Source: an uncultured Clostridia bacterium
Lineage (GTDB): Bacteria; Bacillota; Clostridia; Oscillospirales; Acutalibacteraceae
Direction: 5' to 3'
Length of the DNA: 64,000 bases
Assembly (NCBI GenBank): GCA_946484175.1
Contig: CAMLSX010000004.1
Coordinates: 1-64,000 of the forward strand
Part shown: piece after piece, positions 56,956 to 64,000 of the stretch
How the letters are laid out: each line of letters opens with the position of its first letter
Numbering within the stretch: the stretch's first letter is position 1
The notes under the pieces: generated by a model
Told to the model about the DNA's origin: nothing
The model's input: only the letters and a program-made list of their open reading frames with translations
The model's database searches: none
Position numbers and translations under genes: made by a program

Positions 56956-59271
56956 TCAGCAGTCACAATGATACTGCGGAACATTGGGGTATTTCTTGCG
57001 CAGCTCATCCAGCTTTTCGCGGCTGACGGACTCTCCTGCACGGCGTCCGCAGCGGGGGCATACCTCACCGATAATACCGTTGTAACCGCAAATCGGGTCG
57101 CGGTCTACCGGATGGTTCACGGAACCATAACCGATTCCGGCTTCCTTCATGCAGCGGATGACGCTCTCAAATGCCTCCAGATTCTTGCAGGCATCGCCGT
57201 CCATTTCAACATAGCTGATGTGGCCAGCGTTGGTCAGAGCATGATAGGGGGCTTCCAGCTGAATCTTGCGGTATGCACTGATGGGGTAATATACCGGAAC
57301 ATGGAAAGAGTTGGTGTAGTATTCGCGGTCGGTTACGCCGGGAATCTTGCCGTATTTTTCTGCGTCAATCCGGACAAACCGTCCGCTCAGACCCTCGGCA
57401 GGAGTTGCCAGCAGGCTCCAGTTCAGGCGGGTCTTTTCAGATTCATCGTCCATGCGCTTGCGCATGTGTCCGATAATCTCCAGGCCCAGCTTCTGGCTTT
57501 CAGCGCTCTCGCCGTGGTGCTTGCCGGTGAGCGCTTTCAGCGTCTCTGCCAGGCCGATAAATCCGATGCTGAGTGTACCGTGCTTCAGCACTTCAGCCAC
57601 CGTATCCTCGCGGCCCAGCTTTTCAGAGTCAATCCACACGCCCTGTCCCATCAGGAAGGGATAGTTGTAGACCTTCTTGCTGCACTGAATCTTAAAGCGG
57701 TGCAGCAGCTGTTCGATTACCAGATCAATCCGGCTGTCAAGCAGCTCGTAGAATTTTTTAATATCGCCCTTGGCTTCAATTCCAAGGCGGGGCAGGTTAA
57801 TAGAAGTAAAGCTCAGGTTGCCGCGGCCACAGGTAACTTCGCGGTTGGGGTCATAGGTGTTGCCCATCACGCGGGTACGGCATCCCATATAAGCGACTTC
57901 GCTGTCATAGTCGCCGGGCTTGTAGTATTGCAGGTTAAAGGGAGCATCCAGAAAACTGAAGTTGGGGAAGAGTCGCTTGGCAGAAACCCGAATTGCCAGC
58001 TTGAACAAATCATAGTTGGGGTCTCCGGGATTGTAGTTGATGCCTTCCTTGACCTTGAAAATCTGCACCGGGAAAATGGGGGTTTCACCGTCGCCCAGAC
58101 CGGCCTCGGTAGCCAGCAGCAGATTACGGATGACTATTCTGGCTTCGTCGCTGGTGTCGGTGCCATAGTTCAAAGAGCTGAACGGTACCTGTGCACCGGC
58201 GCGGGAGTTCATAGTGTTCAGGTTGTGTACCAGTGCTTCCATTGCCTGATACGTGGCGTTGTCGGTCTCATCCCAGGCAGTATCGCAGGCATAGCGGTGT
58301 GCTGCCTCAGCAGTCTGTGCATAAATCGGCTGATAGCCGCCCTGCTGCTGGTGAAGCGGCAGGTACTGTACCAGACGCTTGCCGTATTCTTTGGAATCCT
58401 TCAGAGTGATATCGGTTCCCAGATCGTTTTTAATGGCCTCTACCAGCGCTTTGGCATCGCTTGCAGAAAGAGCTTCGTGCAGCTGCAAATACTGTGCCAG
58501 TGCCTTAAAGTATAGCTTGCGGTAGGTTTTTGCCACACCGGGAGCCATACAGCAATCGAAATTGGGGATACTCTGGCCGCCGTGCATTTCGTTCTGGTTC
58601 GCCTGAATGGCGATACAGGCCAACGCCGAATAGCTGCGGATGTCATTGGGCTCACGCAGATAACCATGACCGGTTGAAAAACCGTTGTGGAACAGCTTGA
58701 GCAGGTTGATCTGGCAGCAGGTCTCGGTCAGTGCATAAAAGTCCTTGTCGTGAATATGGATGTCACCATTCTGATGTGCTTCTGCAATCTCTTTGGGGAT
58801 GACATATTCATCATAGAAAGCCTTGGCGCCCTCAGAGCCGTACTTGAGCATGGTACCCATAGCGGTGTCTGCGTCAATGTTGGCGTTTTCGCGCTTCAAA
58901 TCCACATCGGCGCTGGGACGGAAGGTCAGGTGCTCATAAATCTTCATCAGGTTGGCGTCCATCTCGCGCATCTTCTGATGTTCGGCGCGATACAGGATAT
59001 AGGCCTTGGCGGTTTTGGGAAGGTCAAATTCAATGAGCTTTTCCTCTACCGTATCCTGTACCTGTTCTACCGTGGGAATAATTCCGGCTTCATCGTATAC
59101 CGCTACCACCAGCAGGGTGATCTCATCCAGCTGTTCGTCAGAAATCTTCTCGCCGCTGATGTGGGAATTTGCCTTGAAAATTGCATTGCGGATCTTATTG
59201 GAATCAAACGGGACTTGCGTTCCGTTCCGTTTGATAATGGTTTTTACATGACTTTTTTTCTGCTGAACCAA
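56956..59271 (-). CDS. nrdD: Anaerobic ribonucleoside-triphosphate reductase NrdD, main part (no glycyl-radical tail)
   Basis: A 771-aa protein. N-terminal ATP-cone (VKTIIKRNGTQVPFDSNKIRNAIFKANSHISGE) is followed by the catalytic barrel (QNEMHGGQSIPNFDCCMAP; RAGAQVPFSSLNYGTDTSDEARIV; AYMGCRTRVMGNTYDPNREVTCGRGNLSFTSINLPRLG). It ends with a zinc region GYNGIIGEVCPRCGRRAG and tail REKLDELRKKYPNVPQYHCDC. The usual C-terminal RRITGYLVGT glycyl-radical segment is absent and is encoded separately downstream. It reduces NTPs anaerobically. TTG 59271 is the start, 10 nt after AGGAGG. No nrdG activase is in the window. Confidence 0.93.
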   Translation of the reverse strand: MVQQKKSHVKTIIKRNGTQVPFDSNKIRNAIFKANSHISGEKISDEQLDEITLLVVAVYDEAGIIPTVEQVQDTVEEKLIEFDLPKTAKAYILYRAEHQKMREMDANLMKIYEHLTFRPSADVDLKRENANIDADTAMGTMLKYGSEGAKAFYDEYVIPKEIAEAHQNGDIHIHDKDFYALTETCCQINLLKLFHNGFSTGHGYLREPNDIRSYSALACIAIQANQNEMHGGQSIPNFDCCMAPGVAKTYRKLYFKALAQYLQLHEALSASDAKALVEAIKNDLGTDITLKDSKEYGKRLVQYLPLHQQQGGYQPIYAQTAEAAHRYACDTAWDETDNATYQAMEALVHNLNTMNSRAGAQVPFSSLNYGTDTSDEARIVIRNLLLATEAGLGDGETPIFPVQIFKVKEGINYNPGDPNYDLFKLAIRVSAKRLFPNFSFLDAPFNLQYYKPGDYDSEVAYMGCRTRVMGNTYDPNREVTCGRGNLSFTSINLPRLGIEAKGDIKKFYELLDSRIDLVIEQLLHRFKIQCSKKVYNYPFLMGQGVWIDSEKLGREDTVAEVLKHGTLSIGFIGLAETLKALTGKHHGESAESQKLGLEIIGHMRKRMDDESEKTRLNWSLLATPAEGLSGRFVRIDAEKYGKIPGVTDREYYTNSFHVPVYYPISAYRKIQLEAPYHALTNAGHISYVEMDGDACKNLEAFESVIRCMKEAGIGYGSVNHPVDRDPICGYNGIIGEVCPRCGRRAGESVSREKLDELRKKYPNVPQYHCDC

Positions 59272-59400
59272 TTCCGGCAGCCTCCTTGATTACTCCTTGA
59301 TTCAGAAAGTGCCGCACCAATCCATGTGGGGCCCGGCCGGCAGCTTTCCAGCGTTCCGAGTCCCGTCGATATGATTACGGCGCAATCGGAGAACGACTTC
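59272..59400 (-). promoter_or_regulatory. Structured 5' leader of nrdD
   Basis: The minus-strand leader (about 125 nt) has CCGA..CCGT / ACGG..TCGG pairing and a GC-rich stem UGCCG/CGGCA. The octamer GCTGCCGG occurs twice, in the leader (59337-59344) and overlapping the ribosome-site/start region (59274-59281). The single CGGCA at 59310-59314 could pair with either. This is a possible switch masking translation initiation; no known class was recognised. Confidence 0.4.
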
Positions 59401-59401
59401 T

Positions 59402-59430
59402 ATTATAATACAACATCTTGTGCCTGTAAA
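59402..59430 (-). promoter_or_regulatory. Promoter of nrdD with NrdR-like box
   Basis: On the minus strand TTTACA (59430-59425), a 17-bp spacer, TATAAT (59407-59402). The spacer contains GCACAAGATGTTGTAT (59423-59408), similar to the ACACAATATATTGTGT-like NrdR box consensus. Confidence 0.6.
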
Positions 59431-59522
59431 GAGCATCTTTCACTAATTGTAGAAATCTCCGAAAATTTTTGCTGGCTTTGTGTTTTTTTCTGGCATCGTT
59501 TTTGGTACAGAAATGGTGTGTT

Positions 59523-60299
59523 TCAGGGCCGCATCCAGCGCAAAATCTGACGTAAATACCGGTCCCAAAAATCCCATTCGTGGTTACCGGCGCCCTCCTC
59601 GTACTCCAGGAAAACCCCTTTTTCCTGTGCTTTTTTCACAAAACGGCGGTTATCGGCAAGAAAACGGTCGTCCAGACCGCAGCAGGCGTACAGCCGGGGC
59701 AGGTCTTCCGGGCGATGGCGGCCCAGCAGTGCAAACAGGTCGTCGTCCGTCCCTTCCAGCGTCCGGTCTTTTAAAAAGATACCGGTGAAGTCAATCTGGG
59801 TTACCGACTCGCCGGGGTAGGGGTGACAGGTGCGCCGCACAATATCCAGTACACCGGACATGGAAGCCGCTGCAGCAAAGCGCTCAGGATAGGTGAGTGC
59901 CATTTTAAATGCGCCGTACCCGCCCATCGAGAGGCCCGCGACAAAGGTGTCCTCCCGCTTGTCAGAGAGAGGGAAGATTGCGCGAACCAGCTGCGGAAGT
60001 TCTTCGGCCACAAAGGTGAACCAGGCGCGCCCGTTGCCGGCGTCGGTGTAGTAGCTGTTTCCCACCGAGGGCAGCACAACCGCCAGCCCGTTTTCCTCTG
60101 CATAACGCTCCACGTTGGTTTTGCGCAGCCAGCAGCTGCCGTCATCATAGCCGCCGTGATACAGGTATACCGTAGGGAATGATTGTTCCCGGGCAGAAAG
60201 AAGCTGGCCGGATTCGGACCGTTTCAGCCCCGGAAGAAGAACAAATACCCGCACAGCAGTGTGCAGAAGTTCAGAAGTAAGCTCACACTGGAATAACAT
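59523..60299 (-). CDS. Esterase family alpha/beta hydrolase (EstA/Fes-like)
   Basis: A 258-aa protein: AREQSFPTVYLYHGGYDDGSCWLRKTNVERYAEENGLAVVLPSVGNSYYTD, nucleophile elbow FVAGLSMGGYGAFKMALTYPERF (Ser), CGLDDRFLADNRRF (Asp), GAGNHEWDFWDRYL (His). This is the enterochelin/S-formylglutathione-type carboxylesterase family; the substrate is unknown. ATG 60299 (MLFQCELT) is preferred with GAGGAGGGA 7 nt upstream; the track ORF overextends 59 codons. It is divergent from birA. Confidence 0.9.
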   Translation of the reverse strand: MLFQCELTSELLHTAVRVFVLLPGLKRSESGQLLSAREQSFPTVYLYHGGYDDGSCWLRKTNVERYAEENGLAVVLPSVGNSYYTDAGNGRAWFTFVAEELPQLVRAIFPLSDKREDTFVAGLSMGGYGAFKMALTYPERFAAAASMSGVLDIVRRTCHPYPGESVTQIDFTGIFLKDRTLEGTDDDLFALLGRHRPEDLPRLYACCGLDDRFLADNRRFVKKAQEKGVFLEYEEGAGNHEWDFWDRYLRQILRWMRP

Positions 60300-60520
60300 A
60301 ATAAAATCCCTCCTCATGTAATATGTGGGAAGTTCCCACAAGCCGCAAAAATCACTGAGAGATAGTTTACCTCTTCCCGGCGTTTGATGCAACGGTTTAA
60401 AAGAATTATAAAAAATTTTTTTGCTGCGAGTCTCCCCACAATTGACGGCAGAAAAGCAGTTGCCTTTTTGATGCAAAACAGGCTATAATAACAAAGAATG
60501 TAGAAAGGACGTGGAAAACC

Positions 60521-61498
60521 ATGCGGACAAAAGAGAAAGTGCTGCAATCTTTACAGCAGGCAGAAGGATTCCTCTCCGGAGAAGCGCTCAGCGAGCAGCT
60601 GGGGGTTTCACGGGCAGCAGTGTGGAAAGCGATTACTTCCCTGCGGGAACAGGGCTATGTCATTGATTCCGTTACCAATAAGGGGTATTGCCTGCTTTCT
60701 TCGCCCGATATCCTCACAGAAGAAAGCATCCGCAGCGGTTTGAAAGGCTCACTGGTGACGGAAATCCATACGCTGGAGGTTGTAGACTCCACGAATAACG
60801 AGGCCAAACGCTGGGCGCAGAAGGGCGCGCCGCACGGGAGTGTGTTTGTAGCCGATGAGCAGACCGGCGGCAAGGGAAGATTGGGCCGTGTGTGGAAATC
60901 TCCGCCTAAAACCGGGCTGTGGTTCACGCTGCTGCTTCGCCCCCAGGCAGCCCCCGAGCAGGTAACAAACCTGACGCTGTTTGCCGGGCTGGCGGTAGCC
61001 AGAGCAATTCGCAGCCTTACCGGCTGTGACGCCCGCATCAAATGGCCCAACGACGTAGTGATTGGCAGCCAGAAAGTCTGCGGTATTTTGACAGAGATGG
61101 CCGCAGAAATGGAGAGCGTTGAATATGTAATTCCGGGAATCGGCGTCAATGTGAATACCGAGGGCTTTCCGGAAGAAATTGCCTACAAGGCGACTTCACT
61201 TTATCTTGCCACAGGGAAAAAATGGTCGCGGGCAGCGGTTTTGCAGGCCATTTTGCTGGAAATGGAAGAACTGCTGAACCGTCAGCAGGAGCAGGGTACA
61301 GAATCGGTGCTTTCAGAGTATCGCGAAAACTGCGTGACCATTGGACGGCAGGTAAGCACCCAGCGCGGGAATATCCGCCTTTCCGGTATTGCAGAAGATA
61401 TCACCGAAGAGGGAGAACTCGTTGTGCGGCAGTCTAACGGCTCTTTGCTGACCATCAATTCCGGAGAAGTCTCGGTACAGGGAATTTACGGGGAATAA
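60521..61498 (+). CDS. birA: Bifunctional biotin ligase / biotin operon repressor
   Basis: A 325-aa protein. An N-terminal HTH (EKVLQSLQQAEGFLSGEALSEQLGVSRAAVWKAITSLREQGYVIDSVTNKGYCL) precedes a biotin ligase catalytic domain with STNNEAKRW, GGKGRLGRVWKSPPKTGLWFTLLLRP (GxGRxGR-type ATP/biotin loop), IKWPNDVVIGSQKVCGILTEM and VIPGIGVNVN, then the SH3-like C-terminal domain. It biotinylates carriers such as the acetyl-CoA carboxylase BCCP and represses biotin genes. The SD AAAGGACG precedes it. Its last bases overlap the convergent SLOG gene. Confidence 0.96.
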   Translation: MRTKEKVLQSLQQAEGFLSGEALSEQLGVSRAAVWKAITSLREQGYVIDSVTNKGYCLLSSPDILTEESIRSGLKGSLVTEIHTLEVVDSTNNEAKRWAQKGAPHGSVFVADEQTGGKGRLGRVWKSPPKTGLWFTLLLRPQAAPEQVTNLTLFAGLAVARAIRSLTGCDARIKWPNDVVIGSQKVCGILTEMAAEMESVEYVIPGIGVNVNTEGFPEEIAYKATSLYLATGKKWSRAAVLQAILLEMEELLNRQQEQGTESVLSEYRENCVTIGRQVSTQRGNIRLSGIAEDITEEGELVVRQSNGSLLTINSGEVSVQGIYGE

Positions 61499-62046
61499 AC
61501 CATCAATTTCATAGAAAAGCCGCCCGGCAGGGAAGATTCCCCGTCGGGCGCTTTGTTTTCATTCGAAAGCCTGCCTGCCAGATTGATGACAGACAGGCCT
61601 TTTTGTTTGGCATAGGCGACTGTATAGGCAGTGCCGCCGCTGGGCTTGATGCAATAAGCCACACAAACACTGCTGCAATCCACCAGATGGCGGTTCCGCC
61701 GATGCATACAGCCGCGCGTATAGTTTGGTGAGAGAAAAACCACTTTGTCAGCGCGGTTCATGATATCGCGGTAGATTTTTTGATCCTGTAAATTCCAGTA
61801 CCTATCCTGTTGTGGGCAGGGAAGGACGAGAATCAGGCGAATTTGGGGCATTTCTTCCCGCAAGCGCAGCACAGTACGCGCGGCCAACGTATCGAATCCC
61901 AAAGCTCCGCCAGCTCCATAATACAGCACACCTTGCCGAATCAATCCGCGAAGGGTTTCTTCCAGAGCTTTTGTGAGAGCGGGGTACAAATGCGCGGGGA
62001 TTTCCCGATGACCGGTGAAGCAGCAGGTTTTTTCTTTTATCGTCAT
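61486..62046 (-). CDS. SLOG-fold protein (DUF1273/YpsA-like)
   Basis: A 186-aa protein: CCFTGHREIPAHL, YYGAGGALGFDTLAARTVL (GxxG-type nucleotide loop), ILVLPCPQQDRYWNLQDQKIYRDIM, ADKVVFLSPNYTRGCMHRRNRHLVDCSSVCVAYCIKPSGGTAYTVAYA. The SLOG superfamily binds nucleotide-like ligands; this branch includes YpsA, of uncertain function. Its start faces the XRE gene across an 18-bp inverted repeat. The 3' end overlaps the birA end by 13 nt. Confidence 0.85.
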   Translation of the reverse strand: MTIKEKTCCFTGHREIPAHLYPALTKALEETLRGLIRQGVLYYGAGGALGFDTLAARTVLRLREEMPQIRLILVLPCPQQDRYWNLQDQKIYRDIMNRADKVVFLSPNYTRGCMHRRNRHLVDCSSVCVAYCIKPSGGTAYTVAYAKQKGLSVINLAGRLSNENKAPDGESSLPGGFSMKLMVYSP

Positions 62047-62067
62047 AACAACACCCTCAAAAAAATA

Positions 62068-62111
62068 ATTCCTTTAAAATTGCACTTATATGGGTGCAAT
62101 TTTAAAGGAAT
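62068..62111. repeat. Perfect 18-bp inverted repeat between SLOG and XRE genes
   Basis: ATTCCTTTAAAATTGCAC, loop TTATATGG, then the exact complement GTGCAATTTTAAAGGAAT. It sits in the divergent interval and could be an operator for the XRE protein or a hairpin in either leader. Confidence 0.85.
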
Positions 62112-62165
62112 ATATAGATAAAATCAACACATAATTTTTCCTATTGGTATGGAGGTGTGTTGAAT

Positions 62166-62393
62166 ATGGATATAACCTATGAGAAAGCAATGGGGCAAAA
62201 AATTCGCGCTTTGCGAAAAAAGGCGGGACTTTCACAAGAACAACTGGCAGCACAGCTTCAAGTGCGCGGATGTGATATCACTCGAAGCGCTCTTGCCAAA
62301 ATAGAAGTTGGTCAGCGGCATATTTATCCAGATGAAATCAGACTATTACATTTGATTTTACAAGTACCATATGAGGAGATTTTCATAGATTAG
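62166..62393 (+). CDS. Small XRE-family HTH regulator
   Basis: A 75-aa single HTH protein: MGQKIRALRKKAGLSQEQLAAQLQVRGCDITRSALAKIEVGQRHIYPDEIRLLHLIL. The ATG at 62166 lies 10 nt after GGAGG; GTG and TTG codons closer to it are alternative starts. The upstream inverted repeat is its likely binding site. It is divergent from the SLOG gene and may regulate it. Confidence 0.82.
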   Translation: MDITYEKAMGQKIRALRKKAGLSQEQLAAQLQVRGCDITRSALAKIEVGQRHIYPDEIRLLHLILQVPYEEIFID

Positions 62394-62399
62394 TAGAGA

Positions 62400-62760
62400 A
62401 AAAGTTTGTAGGGGTGCGCCTATGTGTGTCTAAACTCCCCCAGTCTGCTCCGCAGACAGCCCCCTCAAAGAGGGGGCCAAAAAAGCCTCCCTCTTTGAGG
62501 GAGGTGGCACGGCGTAGCCGTGACGGAGGGAGTAATAAAAGCAGTATTTTCTGTTTCTTTGTGCCTCTTTCTTCTCGCAGAAGAAAGGGCAATCCCTTGT
62601 CCTCGCCGGGGCATCGGAAAAATATTTCGGGCAGTTGGTAACTGCCTGCTGAATAAAAAGTTATGGTCTATATATCACTAATTATAACCTTTATTTGAAT
62701 TAGTGACAAGTCACTAATTTGATAAATCGGGATATTCTATCATAAAGATGTAATTTATCT
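62400..62760. repeat. Intergenic repeat (CCCTCTTTGAGGGAGG family)
   Basis: 360 bp without a gene. At 62430-62540: AGTCTGCTCCGCAGACAG hairpin, CCCCCTCAAAGAGGGGG hairpin and GCCTCCCTCTTTGAGGGAGGTGGCACGGCGTAGCCGTGACGGAGGGAGT. The latter resembles a dispersed repeat common in intergenic regions of gut Clostridia. The rest is AT-rich sequence before the next gene's promoter. Confidence 0.6.
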
Positions 62761-62781
62761 TTAATGAGAGGATATCTTTGT

Positions 62782-63024
62782 ATGAATACACAACAAGCGG
62801 TTGCGGCTCGTATCCGTCAATTATGTAAAGAACGCGGTTTAACACCAAATGGATTGAGTTATCTTGCGGCTGTACCGCAATCCACCATTAAAAGCATTTT
62901 GAATGGTGAAAGCCAGAATCCGGGAGTTATCACGATCAAAAAATTGTGTGACGCATTAGAAATCACTTTAGGTGACTTTTTCTCTTCACCGGAGTTTGAT
63001 GAACTGGAACAGGAGATCAAATAA
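62782..63024 (+). CDS. Small XRE-family HTH regulator
   Basis: An 80-aa protein with a single HTH: VAARIRQLCKERGLTPNGLSYLAAVPQSTIKSILNGESQNPGVITIKKLCDALEITLGDFFSS. ATG 62782 (MNTQQA) has GAGAGGA upstream. It is a stand-alone regulator of the type found near mobile DNA; the target is unknown. Confidence 0.85.
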   Translation: MNTQQAVAARIRQLCKERGLTPNGLSYLAAVPQSTIKSILNGESQNPGVITIKKLCDALEITLGDFFSSPEFDELEQEIK

Positions 63025-63162
63025 ACAAAGATTTAGTTTGTCGCTCAAGTGCCGCGAAGAATATCATGCCTGCAATGGCGTTCTCGAAAAAGCTCGGCCT
63101 TAACAGTGATAAGGAAGTAAATGACATATCAACCGTTAGCTGACGCATTTCTGGTAAATACG

Positions 63163-63207
63163 AAACTCCCGTCCAATTCCGGTTAGGAACCAGGCGGGAG
63201 TTTTTTA
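63163..63207 (+). terminator. Rho-independent terminator downstream of XRE gene
   Basis: AACTCCCG / CGGGAGTT around a long loop, then TTTTTTATT. The 130 bp before it contain no convincing gene; a possible fragment reads MPAMAFSKKLGLNSDKEVND. Confidence 0.75.
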
Positions 63208-63399
63208 TTGATAAAGATATGTGGGATTGTTCGTAATACCGTCTGCTTTTCGCACGGAAAAAAGCTCCGCTGAGGCTGTGAGATGCTCTTCGTCGGTATT
63301 CCTCCACAGGTGTTTAAAAATATATAAGAGTTCTGCTTTTTCATGAACTCTTACTTCCAAACAAGATAAAATCAAAGTAATTTTTAAGGATAAATTGGA

Positions 63400-63807
63400 T
63401 TAGATTCTTTCCAAAAGGACCATTCCATAGTTGTACAGCAGACAGCCATCCACTGTTATGGGAATTTCTGTAAATGGGTCGACTTTCTCTCCGAAAACTT
63501 CTCCCTCAACTTTTGTGTTGTAGTAGAATTTTCCGTTTTCTTCCTTCCATGTTGTGCTCTCAACAACAGTATAGCCGTCCTCACGAACAACAGCCCCATG
63601 CTTTGCTGCCTCGGCTTTCATTTCCTCCGGCACAAACATAAGCGTGTTGAGCACACCATCATCGGCAAATTCAGTCTGGAACCGCATCAGTTCGGAACAT
63701 CCTTCAAACCGGTCGTCATCCGGCAGATTATCGGGCGTAAAGACCTGTTCACCCTCGGGTGTTGGCATACGGATTTCTTTCACTTTCCAGATCCCGCGAA
63801 TGTCCAT
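63400..63807 (-). CDS. Small conserved protein, unknown (lipocalin-like size and pattern)
   Basis: A 135-aa protein, MDIRGIWKVKEIRMPTPEGEQVFTPDNLPDDD..., beta-rich with WKEENGKFYYNTKVEGEVFGEKVDPFTEIPITVDGCLLYNYGMVLLERI. The pattern IRGIWKVKE and DGCLLYNYGMVLLER resembles small calycin-like proteins, but no family can be assigned. AAGGAGGAACAAAG precedes ATG 63807. It is next to the partial membrane gene on the same strand. Confidence 0.65.
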   Translation of the reverse strand: MDIRGIWKVKEIRMPTPEGEQVFTPDNLPDDDRFEGCSELMRFQTEFADDGVLNTLMFVPEEMKAEAAKHGAVVREDGYTVVESTTWKEENGKFYYNTKVEGEVFGEKVDPFTEIPITVDGCLLYNYGMVLLERI

Positions 63808-63842
63808 CTTTGTTCCTCCTTACTCTGATCCAGCATATTTTG

Positions 63843-63872
63843 GAAAAAGGCTTGCCGAAGCAAGCCTCCTCC
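63843..63872 (-). terminator. Hairpin between the partial membrane gene and the small gene
   Basis: AGGCTTGC / GCAAGCCT with a CGAA loop (tetraloop). On the minus strand TTTTTCC follows, so it may end the membrane-gene transcript. Confidence 0.7.
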
Positions 63873-63886
63873 AAGTTATGGATGTA

Positions 63887-64000
63887 TTATGCAATGCACT
63901 CTCTCTTGTTGAACACAGCGCCGATGATGTAGAGAATCGGCAGGACAAGGCCGAGCATCAAAGAAAACACACTGAAAGAACCGCCGCCGATGGAGTTCAG
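63887..64000 (-). CDS. C-terminal end of a membrane protein (partial at window end)
   Basis: 37 visible residues in the minus frame: LNSIGGGSFSVFSLMLGLVL, PILYIIGAVFNKRECIA and a TAA at 63887-63889. A single hydrophobic helix ends in a basic tail. The family cannot be assigned from this fragment. Confidence 0.6.
   Translation of the reverse strand: MNSIGGGSFSVFSLMLGLVLPILYIIGAVFNKRECIA

Noticed and set aside
56860-58515. 551-aa plus-strand ORF opposite nrdD
   Set aside because: It is antisense to nrdD, which is clearly real on the minus strand.
63031-63145. Small gene MPAMAFSKKLGLNSDKEVND... upstream of the terminator
   Set aside because: It has no ribosome site, is about 25 codons long and has no recognised homology; it may be a remnant of a longer gene.

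Overview
The window looks like a chromosomal segment of a gut-type anaerobic Firmicute (class Clostridia, probably Oscillospiraceae/Ruminococcaceae). The evidence is a roughly 50% GC core with AT-rich islands, strong AGGAGG ribosome sites, a SigK-type sporulation sigma factor, reverse rubrerythrin plus a Fur/PerR-type repressor, anaerobic class III ribonucleotide reductase, feoAB with a FeoB-associated Cys-rich peptide, DUF4250, and a cohesin/dockerin pair. I cannot name the species from sequence alone.

Layout. 1-0.9 kb: 3' end of a large serine recombinase of an integrative element lying left of the window. 1-2.8 kb: a Cys-rich protein of unknown function, then smpB and ssrA (tmRNA). 2.8-6.8 kb: a degenerate integrative element at the tmRNA 3' end (tyrosine integrase, exonuclease-BRCT protein, divergent XRE switch with three 17-bp operators, small ORFs). 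Its right end runs into an N-terminally truncated calcium-type P-ATPase (6.8-8.9 kb). 9.3-14.4 kb: HxlR regulator, flavin reductase, an overlapping pair of radical SAM proteins, and a coupled ROK regulator/acetyltransferase/DUF1349 operon. 14.7-18 kb: a two-component system whose regulator gene carries a -1 frameshift at A AAA AAG, then a decayed polyphosphate-polymerase/DUF4956 locus.

18-25.4 kb: LysR regulator and a redox/catabolic operon (SDR, CMD-cupin, alpha/beta hydrolase, Fe-ADH, flavodoxin-like reductase). The last gene is fused in frame to trpF and followed by trpB and a 47-codon trpA'-'cysK chimera, so a fragment of a trp operon is bounded by two fusion scars. 25.6-33 kb: lipoprotein, small Cys protein, feoAB with three palindromic operators, pnuC behind a terminator/antiterminator leader, a second LysR paralogue, and a CyuA-type cysteine desulfidase. 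33-35.5 kb: small membrane protein, rubrerythrin, Fur/PerR, SigK. 35.5-43.5 kb: an 800-bp AT-rich spacer, a novel regulator-like protein, a 1494-aa secreted dockerin protein with a transglutaminase-like domain, and a cell-wall-anchored cohesin protein. 43.8-47.5 kb: AMP-forming ligase, ThpR, ribokinase-like kinase, DUF4250. 47.5-55.8 kb: AraC regulator and divergent hexuronate (mannonate) catabolic cluster. 56-64 kb: AT-rich APH-like kinase, nrdD with its glycyl-radical tail on a separate 55-aa gene, esterase, birA, SLOG protein, two small XRE regulators, repeats, and a partial membrane protein.

Most distinctive signals: the split class III ribonucleotide reductase, the two-gene cohesin/dockerin system, the trpF/trpB fragment bounded by two in-frame chimeras, the pnuC and nrdD leaders, the paired LysR operators of identical geometry, and the -1 slippery frameshift in the response regulator.
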